Source of the DNA: Salipiger thiooxidans
Lineage (GTDB): Bacteria; Pseudomonadota; Alphaproteobacteria; Rhodobacterales; Rhodobacteraceae
Reading direction: 5' to 3'
DNA: 64,000 nt
Assembly (NCBI RefSeq): GCF_900102075.1
Contig: NZ_FNAV01000008.1
Location: 1-64,000, forward strand
Shown here one piece after another: positions 48,733-56,893 of the stretch. The translations under genes were made by a program, and so were the position numbers. A model generated the notes under the pieces. The model saw only the letters and a list, made by a program, of their open reading frames with translations, had not been told where the DNA came from and did no database searches. Position 1 is the stretch's first letter; each line of letters starts with the position of its first letter.

Positions 48733-49722
48733 ATGACCAAGCTCGTCGAGATCCGCGACCTGCGCGTCGCCTTCGACGGCGTGCCGGTGCTGCACGGGAT
48801 CGACCTCGACGTCGCCCCGGGCGAGGCGCTCGGCCTCGTGGGCGAAAGCGGCTGCGGCAAGTCGGTGACGTGGCTCGCGGCGCTGGGGCTGTTGCCCGAG
48901 AAGGCCCGCGTCAGCGGGTCGGTGGTGCTCGAGCACCGGACGCTCTCGAACGCGCCCCGCTCCGAGCTCGAACAGGTGCGCGGCGGGCGCATCGCGATGA
49001 TCTTTCAGGACCCGTCGAGCGCGCTCAACCCGGTGATCCGGATCGGCCGCCAGATCTGCGAGGCGCTGCGCCTGCACCGGGGGCTTTCGGGCAAGCCCGC
49101 GCAGGCCGAGGCGCTGCGGCTGATGGACATGGTCGGCATCCCCGACCCGCGCCGCCGCTTCAACCTCTACCCCCACGAGTTTTCCGGCGGCCAGTGCCAG
49201 CGCCTGATGATCGCCATGGCCCTGGCGGGCGAGCCCGACCTGCTGATCGCCGACGAGCCCACCACGGCGCTCGACGCCACGATCCAGGCCCAGATCCTCG
49301 ACCTGCTGGCGACACTCCGGCGCGAGACCGGCATGGCCACCGTCTTCATCAGCCACGACCTCGGCGCCGTGGCGCAGGTCTGCGAGCGGGTCTGCGTGAT
49401 GTACGCGGGCCGCATCGTCGAGGCCGGCCCTGTGGCGCAGCTCTTCGAGGCTCCGCGCCATCCCTACACCCGTGGGCTCTTCGATGCGATCCCGCGCATG
49501 GACGGGCCGCGAACCCGGCTCATCCCCATCGACGGCACCGTGCCCGACCCCCGCGCCCTGCCCGCCGGTTGCGCCTTTGCGCCGCGCTGCGCGCGCGCCC
49601 AGGTCTTCTGCCGGACCGAGCGTCCCGAGCTTCTGCCGCAGACCGACGGCCGGTTGCTGGCCTGCGCCTACCCGGTGCCGACAGCCCCCGCCGTCCCGCA
49701 ACGCGAAAGGGTTTCCCAATGA
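48733..49722 (+). CDS. ABC transporter ATPase, DppD/OppD type
   Basis: A 329-residue cytoplasmic ATPase. Walker A is GESGCGKS near residue 38, the Q-loop is [11 protein letters not shown], the signature is FSGGQCQR near 154 (Cys at the variable position) and Walker B is [12 protein letters not shown] near 172. The H-loop is FISHDL. The C-terminal oligopeptide domain with the four-cysteine pattern ([14 protein letters not shown]) may bind an Fe-S cluster, as in related DppD proteins. It pairs with the next ATPase, overlapping its start by 4 bases. Confidence 0.94.
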   Translation: MTKLVEIRDLRVAFDGVPVLHGIDLDVAPGEALGLVGESGCGKSVTWLAALGLLPEKARVSGSVVLEHRTLSNAPRSELEQVRGGRIAMIFQDPSSALNPVIRIGRQICEALRLHRGLSGKPAQAEALRLMDMVGIPDPRRRFNLYPHEFSGGQCQRLMIAMALAGEPDLLIADEPTTALDATIQAQILDLLATLRRETGMATVFISHDLGAVAQVCERVCVMYAGRIVEAGPVAQLFEAPRHPYTRGLFDAIPRMDGPRTRLIPIDGTVPDPRALPAGCAFAPRCARAQVFCRTERPELLPQTDGRLLACAYPVPTAPAVPQRERVSQ

Positions 49723-50702
49723 CGCCGATCCTCGAAGCGCGCGACCTCGTGCGCATCTACGAGACCCGCGAGGGTCTCTTCGGCAAGGTCACCCCGGTGC
49801 GCGCCGTCGATGGCGTGAGCCTTGCCGTCTCCCCGGGTGAAACGCTGGGCATCGTCGGCGAGAGCGGCTCGGGCAAGTCGACGCTGGGGCGGATGCTGCT
49901 TGGCGTCGATCCCGCGCAGGGTGGCGAGGTCCGCTTCGGCGGCGCCCCCATGCCCGAGCGCCGCACCCCCGCGTGGCGGGCGCTCCGGGCCAGGATGCAG
50001 ATGGTGTTCCAGGATCCGCTCTCGGCGCTCGACCGGCGGCTCACCATCGCCGACCAGATCCGCGAGCCGCTCGACATCCACCGCGTCGGCACCCCCGAGG
50101 AGCGCGCCTCCCGCGTCGCCTCGCTGATGCGCAACGTGGGTCTTCGCCCCGATCAGGCCGGACGCTACCCGCATGAGCTTTCGGGAGGCCAGCGCCAGCG
50201 GGTGGTGATCGCCCGCGCGCTCGCCACCGATCCCGCGCTGCTGGTCTGCGACGAGCCGGTCTCGGCGCTCGACGTCTCGATCCAGGCGCAGGTGGTGAAC
50301 CTGCTGCGCGACCTGCAGGAGACCACCGGCCTCGCCATGGTCTTCATCAGCCACGACCTCAAGGTGGTGCGCAACCTCTGCGACCGGGTGGCGGTCATGT
50401 ACCTTGGCCGCATCGTCGAGGAAGGCCCCGCCGAAGCGCTCTTCGCCCGCCCCCAGCACCCCTACACGCAGGCGCTGGTGTCCTCGGTGCCGGTGCCGGG
50501 CCGCCCTCTCGACAGCCGCATCATCCTGCAGGGCGAGCCGCCCAACCCCGCCGCGCGCCCCTCGGGCTGCGCCTTCCACTCGCGCTGTCCCGTGGCCGAG
50601 CCCATGTGCCGCGGCGCCGTCCCCGGCCTGCGGGTGACCGCCCCGGGCCGCGCCAGCGCCTGCCACCTCGTCGCGGGCGCCGCCCCCGCCTCCGCCGCCT
50701 GA
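49719..50702 (+). CDS. ABC transporter ATPase, DppF/OppF type
   Basis: A 327-residue partner ATPase. Walker A is GESGSGKS near residue 48, the Q-loop FQDPLSALDRR, the signature LSGGQRQR near 158 and Walker B LLVCDEPVSALD near 178. The H-loop is FISHDLKVV. The C-terminal oligopeptide domain includes CAFHSRCPVAEPMC. The start ATG overlaps the upstream stop. With OppD it powers import through the two permeases that follow. Confidence 0.94.
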   Translation: MTPILEARDLVRIYETREGLFGKVTPVRAVDGVSLAVSPGETLGIVGESGSGKSTLGRMLLGVDPAQGGEVRFGGAPMPERRTPAWRALRARMQMVFQDPLSALDRRLTIADQIREPLDIHRVGTPEERASRVASLMRNVGLRPDQAGRYPHELSGGQRQRVVIARALATDPALLVCDEPVSALDVSIQAQVVNLLRDLQETTGLAMVFISHDLKVVRNLCDRVAVMYLGRIVEEGPAEALFARPQHPYTQALVSSVPVPGRPLDSRIILQGEPPNPAARPSGCAFHSRCPVAEPMCRGAVPGLRVTAPGRASACHLVAGAAPASAA

Positions 50703-50712
50703 AGGAGCGACC

Positions 50713-51639
50713 ATGATCCGCTTTCTGTCCATCAGACTGCTGCGCGCCGTGGTCACCGTGCTTGCGGTGATGACCTTCGCCTTCGTTGTGCTGCGCATGT
50801 CCGGAGACCCGGCGCAGGTGCTGCTCGGACCCGACGTGCCGCAGAACGTCATCGACGATTTCCGCGCCGCGTGGGGGCTCGACCGGCCGCTGGCGCAACA
50901 GTACCTCTCGTATCTCGGCCAGATCGTCTCGGGCGATTTCGGCATCTCGATGCGCGACCGCTCGCCCGCCTTCGAGCTGGTGATGGAGCGCCTGCCCGCC
51001 ACCCTGCAACTGACCGTGCCGGCGCTGCTGCTGCAGCTCTGCATCGGCATCCCCGCGGGGATCTACGCGGCGCTCCACCGCGACAGCCTGATCGACCGCG
51101 GGGTGATCCTGCTGGCCGTCGCGGGCTTCACCATCCCGTCCTTCGTGCTGGGCCTCGTGCTGGTGCTGATCTTCGCCGTCACCTTCTCGATGCTGCCCTC
51201 GGGCGGCTTCGGCAGCGTCTGGCACGGCATCCTGCCCACCATCACCATCTCGATCGGCGGCATCGGCATCCTCGCGCGTTTCTCGCGCTCGGCGATGATC
51301 GAGGTCATGGGCCAGCCCTACATCCGCACAGCCTCGGCCAAGGGCGTGAGCTGGCGCCACGTGATCTCGCGCCACGCGCTGCCCAACGCCGCGGTGCCCA
51401 TCGTCACCATCGTGGGCTTCATGGTGGGCTCGCTGGTGGCGGGCGCGGTGGTCACCGAGACCATCTTCAGCTGGCCCGGCATCGGGCGCCTGCTCATCGT
51501 ATCGGTGAGCAACCGCGACCTTGCCGTGGTGCAGTGCATCCTGCTGATGATCGCCGCCGTCATGGTGGTGTCCAACCTGATCGTCGACCTGCTCTACGGC
51601 TGGCTCGACCCGCGCCTGCGCACGCAGCCCGCCCACTGA
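50713..51639 (+). CDS. ABC transporter permease, DppB/OppB type
   Basis: A 308-residue inner-membrane permease with six helices. It has the DppB N-terminal pattern RLLRAVVTVLAVMTFAFVVLRMSGDP and the periplasmic loop containing GLDRPLAQQYLSYLGQIVSGDFG. The cytoplasmic EAA-like coupling loop is IRTASAKGVSWRHVISRHALPNA near residue 205. It forms the translocation path with the next permease. It begins 10 bases after oppF with GGAG upstream. Confidence 0.93.
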   Translation: MIRFLSIRLLRAVVTVLAVMTFAFVVLRMSGDPAQVLLGPDVPQNVIDDFRAAWGLDRPLAQQYLSYLGQIVSGDFGISMRDRSPAFELVMERLPATLQLTVPALLLQLCIGIPAGIYAALHRDSLIDRGVILLAVAGFTIPSFVLGLVLVLIFAVTFSMLPSGGFGSVWHGILPTITISIGGIGILARFSRSAMIEVMGQPYIRTASAKGVSWRHVISRHALPNAAVPIVTIVGFMVGSLVAGAVVTETIFSWPGIGRLLIVSVSNRDLAVVQCILLMIAAVMVVSNLIVDLLYGWLDPRLRTQPAH

Positions 51640-51651
51640 CCGGAGGCCCCG

Positions 51652-52515
51652 ATGACCCTCGCCCTCGACGAGACCCGCCCCCGCCGTCCTGTCCTGTCGC
51701 GCCTTGCGGCGATCCCCGCCACCGTGGGCTTCGGCTTTCTCTGGCTCGGGTTCATGGCGGTCTGCGCGCTCTTTGCCGACCTGATCCGGCCCTATGACAT
51801 CACCCAGATGGACCTGATGGCACGCCTCGCACCGCCCGGCAGCCCCGGACACTGGCTGGGCACCGACGAGCTTGGCCGCGACGTGCTCTCGCGGCTGATC
51901 CAGTCGATCCGCGTGTCGCTGGTGATCGCTTTCGGCGCGACGATCCTCTCGGCGCTCTTCGGCACCACCCTGGGCTTTCTCGCCGCGCAGTTCCGTGGCT
52001 GGGTCGAGCATCTGGTGGTGATGCTCGCCGATTTCCAGGCCGCCCTGCCCTTCCTGATCATGTCGCTGGCGGTGCTGGCCTTCTTCGGCTCGTCCATGTG
52101 GCTGCTGGTCTGCCTCATGGGCTTCTACGGCTGGGAACGCTACGCCCGCATCGCCCGCGGCCTCGCCATCTCGGCCGGCGCGCAGGGCTACGCCGCGGCG
52201 GTGGTGCAGCTCGGCGCCACGCCGTCGCGGGTCTACCTGCGACACATCCTGCCCAACGTCGCCTCGACCCTCATCGTGTCGATGACCCTCACCTTCCCCG
52301 AGATCATCCTGATGGAATCCGGCCTCTCGTTCCTTGGCCTCGGCGTGCAGCCGCCCGAAAGCAGCCTCGGCAACATGGTGGGTTTCGGACGCGAATATCT
52401 CACCACCGCCCCCTGGGTCATGCTTGCACCAGCGGTGGTCATCATGCTCACCACCCTCTCGATCAGCCTCGTCGGCGACTGGCTGCGCGACAGGCTCGAC
52501 CCCACGATCCGCTGA
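51652..52515 (+). CDS. ABC transporter permease, DppC/OppC type
   Basis: A 287-residue inner-membrane permease. Landmarks are GHWLGTDELGRDVLSRLIQSIRVSL near residue 65, the six-helix core and a coupling loop around YAAAVVQLGATPSRVYLRHILPN near 182. The LSFLGLGVQPPESSLGNMVG block is near 225. It pairs with the upstream permease. It starts 12 bases after it with GGAGG upstream and is followed after 14 bases by the phosphodiesterase gene. Confidence 0.93.
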   Translation: MTLALDETRPRRPVLSRLAAIPATVGFGFLWLGFMAVCALFADLIRPYDITQMDLMARLAPPGSPGHWLGTDELGRDVLSRLIQSIRVSLVIAFGATILSALFGTTLGFLAAQFRGWVEHLVVMLADFQAALPFLIMSLAVLAFFGSSMWLLVCLMGFYGWERYARIARGLAISAGAQGYAAAVVQLGATPSRVYLRHILPNVASTLIVSMTLTFPEIILMESGLSFLGLGVQPPESSLGNMVGFGREYLTTAPWVMLAPAVVIMLTTLSISLVGDWLRDRLDPTIR

Positions 52516-52529
52516 AAGGACCCCATCCC

Positions 52530-53273
52530 ATGACCAAGATCACCGGCCATCGCGGCGCCCGCAACCTCTGGGCCGAGAACTCGCTCACCGGCTTTGCCGA
52601 GGTGGTGACGCTGGGCGTCGACGCGGTGGAATTCGACGTTCACCTGACCGACGCGGGCGAACTCGTGGTGATCCACGACGCCACGCTCGAGCGCACCACC
52701 CACGGCACCGGCGAGGTCCGCGCCCTGTCGCCCGAGGCCCGGGCCGCGACCCGGCTGAAGGACAGCACCGACGCGATCCCGACGCTCGACGAAGTGCTGG
52801 CGGTGCTGGCGCCCGCGGATGGCATCGACCTGCATGTCGAGATCAAGCTCGACGCGCAACGCAGCCCCTACCCCGGCATCGCCGAGGCCGTGGCCGACCG
52901 GCTGCGCGCCCACGGGCTCGAGCAGCGCGCCGTCCTCACCTCCTTCGACCCCGGCATCCTCAGCGACTGCCGCCTGCACGCGCCGCAGGTGCGCCGTCTG
53001 GTTTCCGCCGATGCGGACTGGGTCGGCCGGCAGGGCGGGCTCGAAGGCTTCGTCGCCGCCGTGTCCGACCTGGCCGAGATCGTGGCGCTGCGCCACGATT
53101 TCCTCGCCGCCAACTGGGACGAGGTCTGCCGGCTCTGGCCGCGCGAGCGGCTCTGCGCCTGGACGGTGAACGACGCCGAAACGATGCGGGCCTGGCTCGA
53201 CCGCGGCGTCGGCCACCTCACCACCGACGCGCCCGACGTGGCGCTGGCCCTGCGCAAGGGGGTGCCCGCGTGA
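52530..53273 (+). CDS. Glycerophosphodiester phosphodiesterase (UgpQ-like, cytosolic)
   Basis: A 247-residue TIM-barrel GDPD. The catalytic His-Arg is in GHRGARNLWAENSLTGF (residues 6-22). The metal ligands Glu and Asp are in VEFDVHLTDAGELVVIHD (about 37-54), with the second His in IHDATLERTT, and the C-terminal pattern is AWTVNDAETMRAWLDRGVGHLTTDAP. No signal peptide, so it acts in the cytosol. It hydrolyses glycerophosphodiesters to an alcohol and glycerol 3-phosphate. Placed directly after the permease genes, it suggests the ABC system imports glycerophosphodiesters or related phosphodiesters. It overlaps the HAD gene (GTGA). Confidence 0.92.
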   Translation: MTKITGHRGARNLWAENSLTGFAEVVTLGVDAVEFDVHLTDAGELVVIHDATLERTTHGTGEVRALSPEARAATRLKDSTDAIPTLDEVLAVLAPADGIDLHVEIKLDAQRSPYPGIAEAVADRLRAHGLEQRAVLTSFDPGILSDCRLHAPQVRRLVSADADWVGRQGGLEGFVAAVSDLAEIVALRHDFLAANWDEVCRLWPRERLCAWTVNDAETMRAWLDRGVGHLTTDAPDVALALRKGVPA

Positions 53274-53968
53274 ACGTGCTGACGCTTCCAGAAGCAGGGA
53301 CCGCCGCGCCGCTGCCCAGGGGGCTGGTGATCTTCGACTGCGACGGCGTGCTGATCGACAGCGAGCTCATCGCCTCGCGCCTGATGGCCGAGGCGCTGCG
53401 CGCCGCCGGGGCCGAGATCACCGCCCACGACGCGCATGTGCGCTTCACCGGCGGCTCGCGTGGCGAGATGCTGCGGATCTGCCGCGAGGACTACGGGCTC
53501 CACGATCCCGAACCCGCACTCGCGGGCTGGGAGGACCGGCTCTTCGCCGCCTTCCGCGCCGAGCTGAAGGCGGTGCCGGGGATCGAGGCGCTGGTCGCCG
53601 GGCTCGACCGTCCCGCCTGCGTCGCCTCGAACAGCCGCATCGCGCGGCTCGAGAACTCGCTTGGGCTGCTGCCGCTGCACGCGATGTTCGGCGGCCATGT
53701 CTACTCCGCCGAGATGGTCGCCCGCCCGAAGCCCGCGCCGGATCTCGTCGAGCACTGCCTCGCCCGCATGGGCGTGCCGGCGCAGGAGGCGGTGATGATC
53801 GACGACAGCCCGCACGGCATCGAGGCCGCCCGCGCCGCCGGGGTCGCCGCCATCGGCTTCGTCACCCCCGGCGACCCGCGCGACGGCCGCGCCGAACTGC
53901 TCCTTGCTGCCGGGGCCGTTGCGGTGGTCCAAGGCGCCCCGGCCCTCGCGGCACTGCTCGAGGCCTGA
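53270..53968 (+). CDS. HAD-superfamily phosphatase (phosphoglycolate phosphatase/beta-PGM-like)
   Basis: A 232-residue HAD hydrolase. Motif I is FDCDGVLIDSE (nucleophile Asp near residue 21), motif II is CVASNSR near 122, motif III Lys is in RPKPAPDL near 150 and motif IV is MIDDSPHGIEAARAAG near 174. The cap domain is inserted after motif I. It may dephosphorylate the glycerol phosphate or sugar phosphate released by the upstream phosphodiesterase. The start is GTG 53270 overlapping the upstream stop; no ATG gives a complete motif I. Confidence 0.9.
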   Translation: MNVLTLPEAGTAAPLPRGLVIFDCDGVLIDSELIASRLMAEALRAAGAEITAHDAHVRFTGGSRGEMLRICREDYGLHDPEPALAGWEDRLFAAFRAELKAVPGIEALVAGLDRPACVASNSRIARLENSLGLLPLHAMFGGHVYSAEMVARPKPAPDLVEHCLARMGVPAQEAVMIDDSPHGIEAARAAGVAAIGFVTPGDPRDGRAELLLAAGAVAVVQGAPALAALLEA

Positions 53969-53998
53969 AGGCCGGGCGGGCGGGCCGTGAAACTGCGG

Positions 53999-54043
53999 CC
54001 CTGCGCGATGCCAGCCCGGTTCCCCGCGCTGCGTCGCGCAGGG
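53999..54043 (+). other. Perfect 10-bp inverted repeat after the HAD gene
   Basis: CCCTGCGCGA (53999-54008) and TCGCGCAGGG (54034-54043) pair perfectly across 25 bases, 30 bases after the HAD stop. No T-tract follows. It may end or stabilise the ABC-GDPD-HAD message. Confidence 0.45.
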
Positions 54044-54044
54044 C

Positions 54045-54320
54045 ATGGTGGTGCTGGCCCTCACCACCGCCCCCGCCTCGATGGGACCGTGGGTTGGCAA
54101 CATCCGCGTCGTCGACCCCTCCCGCCATCCCGGCGAGCGCCGCCTCGACCGCATTTGGGTGCTGGTCGGAGCCATCGCCGCGCTGTCGCACAAGGGCGTG
54201 GGCATCCGCCCCGAGCAGCGTTTCGGCAATCGCAACCGGAGCGCGGCAAAGGGAATTTCCATTCCCGCCAGGCTGGTGGCAGAGTTGCGGGAGATCACAA
54301 ACCTGCCCGAGGACTTCTGA
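54045..54320 (+). pseudogene. Ldh2-family (malate/lactate-type) dehydrogenase, C-terminal remnant
   Basis: A 91-codon frame ends with GIRPEQRFGNRNRSAAKGISIP and ARLVAELREI. This matches the usual C-terminal pattern of Ldh2-type NAD(P) dehydrogenases (GxRxxNRxxAxxxGIxIPxxLxxEL). The preceding segment (VVLALTTAPASMG, ALSHKGVG) is compressed and lacks the rest of the ~340-residue enzyme. There is no convincing ribosome binding site. I interpret the stretch 53969-54322 as a remnant rather than a small gene; the family call rests on a short match. Confidence 0.45.
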
Positions 54321-54322
54321 CC

Positions 54323-55480
54323 ATGCCCGAGATCGTCATCATAGGAGCCGGCATCTCCGGTGCCGCCGCCGCCTGCCGCCTTGCCCGCGCCGGCCACGAC
54401 GTGCTGCTGCTCGACCGCTACGCCCCGGCCGCGATGGCCTCGGGCTGGACGCTCGCCGGGGTGCGCTGCTCGGGCCGCCACCCGGCCGAGCTGCCGCTGG
54501 CGCAGGCCGCGGTGACCGAGTGGCAGACCCTGCACGAGGATCTCGGCGCCGACCTCTTCTACCGCCGCGAGGGCAACCTGCGGCTCGCCCGCACGCCCGA
54601 CGAGGTGGCGGTGATCCGCGACATGGTCGCCGACCAGACCGCCGCCGGGCTCGAGCTCAGCTTCATCGAGGGCAAGGACGTGCAGGAGATCGCGCCCGCC
54701 GTCTCGCCCTCGGTGCTGGCCGCCAGCTGGTGCCCGGGCGACGGCCATGCCGACCCGCACGCCTCGGTCGCGGCCTTCATCGAGGCTGCCGTCCGCGCCG
54801 GAGCGCAGACCAGCTGGGGCGAGGAGGTGACCGGCCTCGACGTCGAGCACGGCAGGATCACCGGCGTGACCACCACCACCCGCAGCATTCCCTGCGAGCG
54901 GGTCATCCTTGCCGCCGGCGTCTTCGCCGACAAGCTGCTCGCCCCCCTCGGCCTGTCGCTGCCCTACCTGCTGCGCGTGGTCACCGTGGTGCGCTCCGAG
55001 CCGCTGCCCGAGCGCATCCTTGCGCCGGTCATCGGCGTCGCCAACGCCGACTGCGCCGGGCGGCAGGAGATCGGAGGCCAGTGGCGCGCCAGCACCGGCG
55101 TGGGCCCGTGGGACGGCAATTACGACGACAGCACCGGCAAGCCCGAGATCCGCCCGACGCTCGCCTCGGTGCGCGACGTGATCGACCGCTTCGGCACGGT
55201 GATCCCCGCCTTCAGCTCGGCCCGCATCCAGTCCGTATGGACCGGGATCATCGACACCACCCCCGACGCCCTGCCGGTGCTCGACACGCCGCAGGCGGTC
55301 GAGGGCCTGGCGGTGGGCGCGGGCTTCTCGGGCCACGGCTTCTGCCTCGGCCCCGTCACCGGCCGCATCCTCGCGGCCCTCGCCACGGGCGACCCCGTGG
55401 ACCACGACCTCGCGCCCTTCCGTCTCGCCCGCTTCGAGGGCTGGAACGGCCGGGCCGAGGCGCTGACCCTGCACGGCTGA
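54323..55480 (+). CDS. FAD-dependent amino-acid/amine oxidoreductase (DAO family)
   Basis: A 385-residue flavoprotein with the FAD Rossmann motif IVIIGAGISGAAAACRLARAGHDVLLLDR at the N-terminus. The DAO-type substrate domain includes SWCPGDGHADPHASVAAFIEAAVRAGA near 135, and the C-terminal FAD-sealing motif is GLAVGAGFSGHGFCLGPVTGRILAALATG near 330. It resembles sarcosine/glycine oxidase and dimethylglycine dehydrogenase-like beta subunits and would oxidatively deaminate or demethylate an amine or amino acid. It lies 2 bases after the Ldh2 remnant. A possible partner for the second ABC importer, but on the opposite strand. Confidence 0.88.
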   Translation: MPEIVIIGAGISGAAAACRLARAGHDVLLLDRYAPAAMASGWTLAGVRCSGRHPAELPLAQAAVTEWQTLHEDLGADLFYRREGNLRLARTPDEVAVIRDMVADQTAAGLELSFIEGKDVQEIAPAVSPSVLAASWCPGDGHADPHASVAAFIEAAVRAGAQTSWGEEVTGLDVEHGRITGVTTTTRSIPCERVILAAGVFADKLLAPLGLSLPYLLRVVTVVRSEPLPERILAPVIGVANADCAGRQEIGGQWRASTGVGPWDGNYDDSTGKPEIRPTLASVRDVIDRFGTVIPAFSSARIQSVWTGIIDTTPDALPVLDTPQAVEGLAVGAGFSGHGFCLGPVTGRILAALATGDPVDHDLAPFRLARFEGWNGRAEALTLHG

Positions 55481-55590
55481 CGCCGGACGGGACCTCTTGA
55501 CCGGACGGTGACCCGCGTTCGCCGCGCACGAAACCGGGCGGCCACGGGCCGGCCCGGACAAAGGACCCATGCGCAATGGCCTGACGAACT

Positions 55591-55700
55591 GGCGTGAAGT
55601 CCGGCGGCACCTTCACCGATGTCTGCCTGTTCGAGGACACCCGCCGAGGGCTGGCGTTCCGGAAGGTCTCCGCGACCTCGGACGCCCCCCCTGCCCCGTC
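55591..55700 (+). pseudogene. Hydantoinase A (HyuA)/oxoprolinase, N-terminal remnant
   Basis: About 36 codons read GVKSGGTFTDVCLFEDTRRG followed by LAFRKVSATSDAPP. This is the conserved nucleotide-binding start of HyuA/5-oxoprolinase proteins (normally DVGGTFTD; here KSGGTFTD). Similarity ends just before the convergent enolase-family gene begins its stop at 55713, and no start or downstream domain is present. It indicates that a hydantoinase operon once stood here. The rest of 55481-55712 shows nothing else. Confidence 0.65.
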
Positions 55701-55712
55701 AACCTGGCGCGA

Positions 55713-56864
55713 TCACTCCAGCGTTTCGAGGAACCACGGCGCGATCGCCGCCGCGTCGATCTCGACGCCCAGCCCCGGCGCCTCGCTCGGGCGCAGGTGG
55801 CCATCCCTGACCCGCGCCTCGGCGGGGTCGGCCACGAAGGCGTTCCAGCCGTCGTGGTGGCGGAAATAGGGGTAAAGCTCCATGATCGCGAAATTGGGCA
55901 GGGTCGCCCCCACCTGCAGCGCCGCCTCGGTGCTCAGCGGCGTGGCGCAGACATGCGGTGCGCAGAGCATCCCGAAGGCCTCGGCCATGGCGGCGATCTT
56001 CTTGGTCTCGAGCAGGCCGCCGGTGTTGCCCGGATCGGGCTGCACGATGCTCACCGCGCGCGCCTCGAAGAGCGGCCGGAAGCCCTCGCGCGTGTAGTGA
56101 CGCTCGCCCCCGGCGACCGGCATCGGCACGGCGCGCGCGACCTCGGCCAGCCCCGCGGTGTCGGCGGGGTCCACGGGTTCCTCGACGAAATAGATGTCGA
56201 ACTCGGCGAAGCGCTCGCAGAGCCGGATCGCCTCGGGGGCGATGACCCCGCCCGACAGATCCAGCATCAGGTCCACGTCCGGCCCCACCGCCTTGCGCAC
56301 CGCCCGCACCCGCGCCACCGCGAGATCCGCCGCCTCGCGGGTGATCTGCCGGTGGCTGACGTGGCGCATGTTGCGCCCCACCATCTGACCCAGCGGGTAG
56401 AATTTCAGCGCGGTGTAGCCGTCCTTCAGCGGGCGCTCGGTGGCGCGGGCGAAGTCGTCGGGCTCCTGCGAGGCCTCGTACCAGCCGTTGGCGTAGCAGC
56501 GCATCTCGTCGCGCACCGGCCCGCCCATCAGCCGCGACACCGGCACGCCCAGCTCCTTGCCGAGCAGGTCCCACATCGCCATCTCCAGCGCGCTGGCGGC
56601 GGCATGCACGATGGTGCCGCCGTTCTTGCCCCAGAAGGTGTGATCGTGGCAGTCGGCGAGGAAGGCCTCGATGGCCCCCGCCTCGCGCCCCAGCAGCAGC
56701 GGCGCGAGATCGCGGATCATGCCGGCGGCGGCAGCGGCGCCACGGCCATAGGCCACCCCGGCCTCGCCCCAGCCCTCGAGGCCCGCGTCGGTGCGCAGCC
56801 GCAAGAGGATCGGCTGCAGCTTGCCGGACTGGCCGCGGTAGATGTCGATGGCGGTGATCTTCAT
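55713..56864 (-). CDS. Mandelate racemase/muconate lactonizing-family enzyme (galactonate dehydratase-like)
   Basis: A 383-residue enolase-superfamily protein. The N-terminal capping domain ends near residue 125. The barrel carries metal ligands Asp in LMLDLSGG (about 200), Glu in YFVEEPVD (about 226) and Glu in VAGGERHYTREGF (about 253). The His base is in CAPHVCATPL (about 303) and there is a late Glu in IMELYPYFR (about 330). The Lys segment reads ALKFYPLGQM. This pattern favours an acid-sugar dehydratase, but racemisation of an amino-acid derivative is also possible given the adjacent DadA-like gene. It lies 29 bases after dadA. Confidence 0.88.
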   Translation of the reverse strand: MKITAIDIYRGQSGKLQPILLRLRTDAGLEGWGEAGVAYGRGAAAAAGMIRDLAPLLLGREAGAIEAFLADCHDHTFWGKNGGTIVHAAASALEMAMWDLLGKELGVPVSRLMGGPVRDEMRCYANGWYEASQEPDDFARATERPLKDGYTALKFYPLGQMVGRNMRHVSHRQITREAADLAVARVRAVRKAVGPDVDLMLDLSGGVIAPEAIRLCERFAEFDIYFVEEPVDPADTAGLAEVARAVPMPVAGGERHYTREGFRPLFEARAVSIVQPDPGNTGGLLETKKIAAMAEAFGMLCAPHVCATPLSTEAALQVGATLPNFAIMELYPYFRHHDGWNAFVADPAEARVRDGHLRPSEAPGLGVEIDAAAIAPWFLETLE

Positions 56865-56893
56865 GGGTCTCTCTCCGGTCTGTCGTGTCAGGC

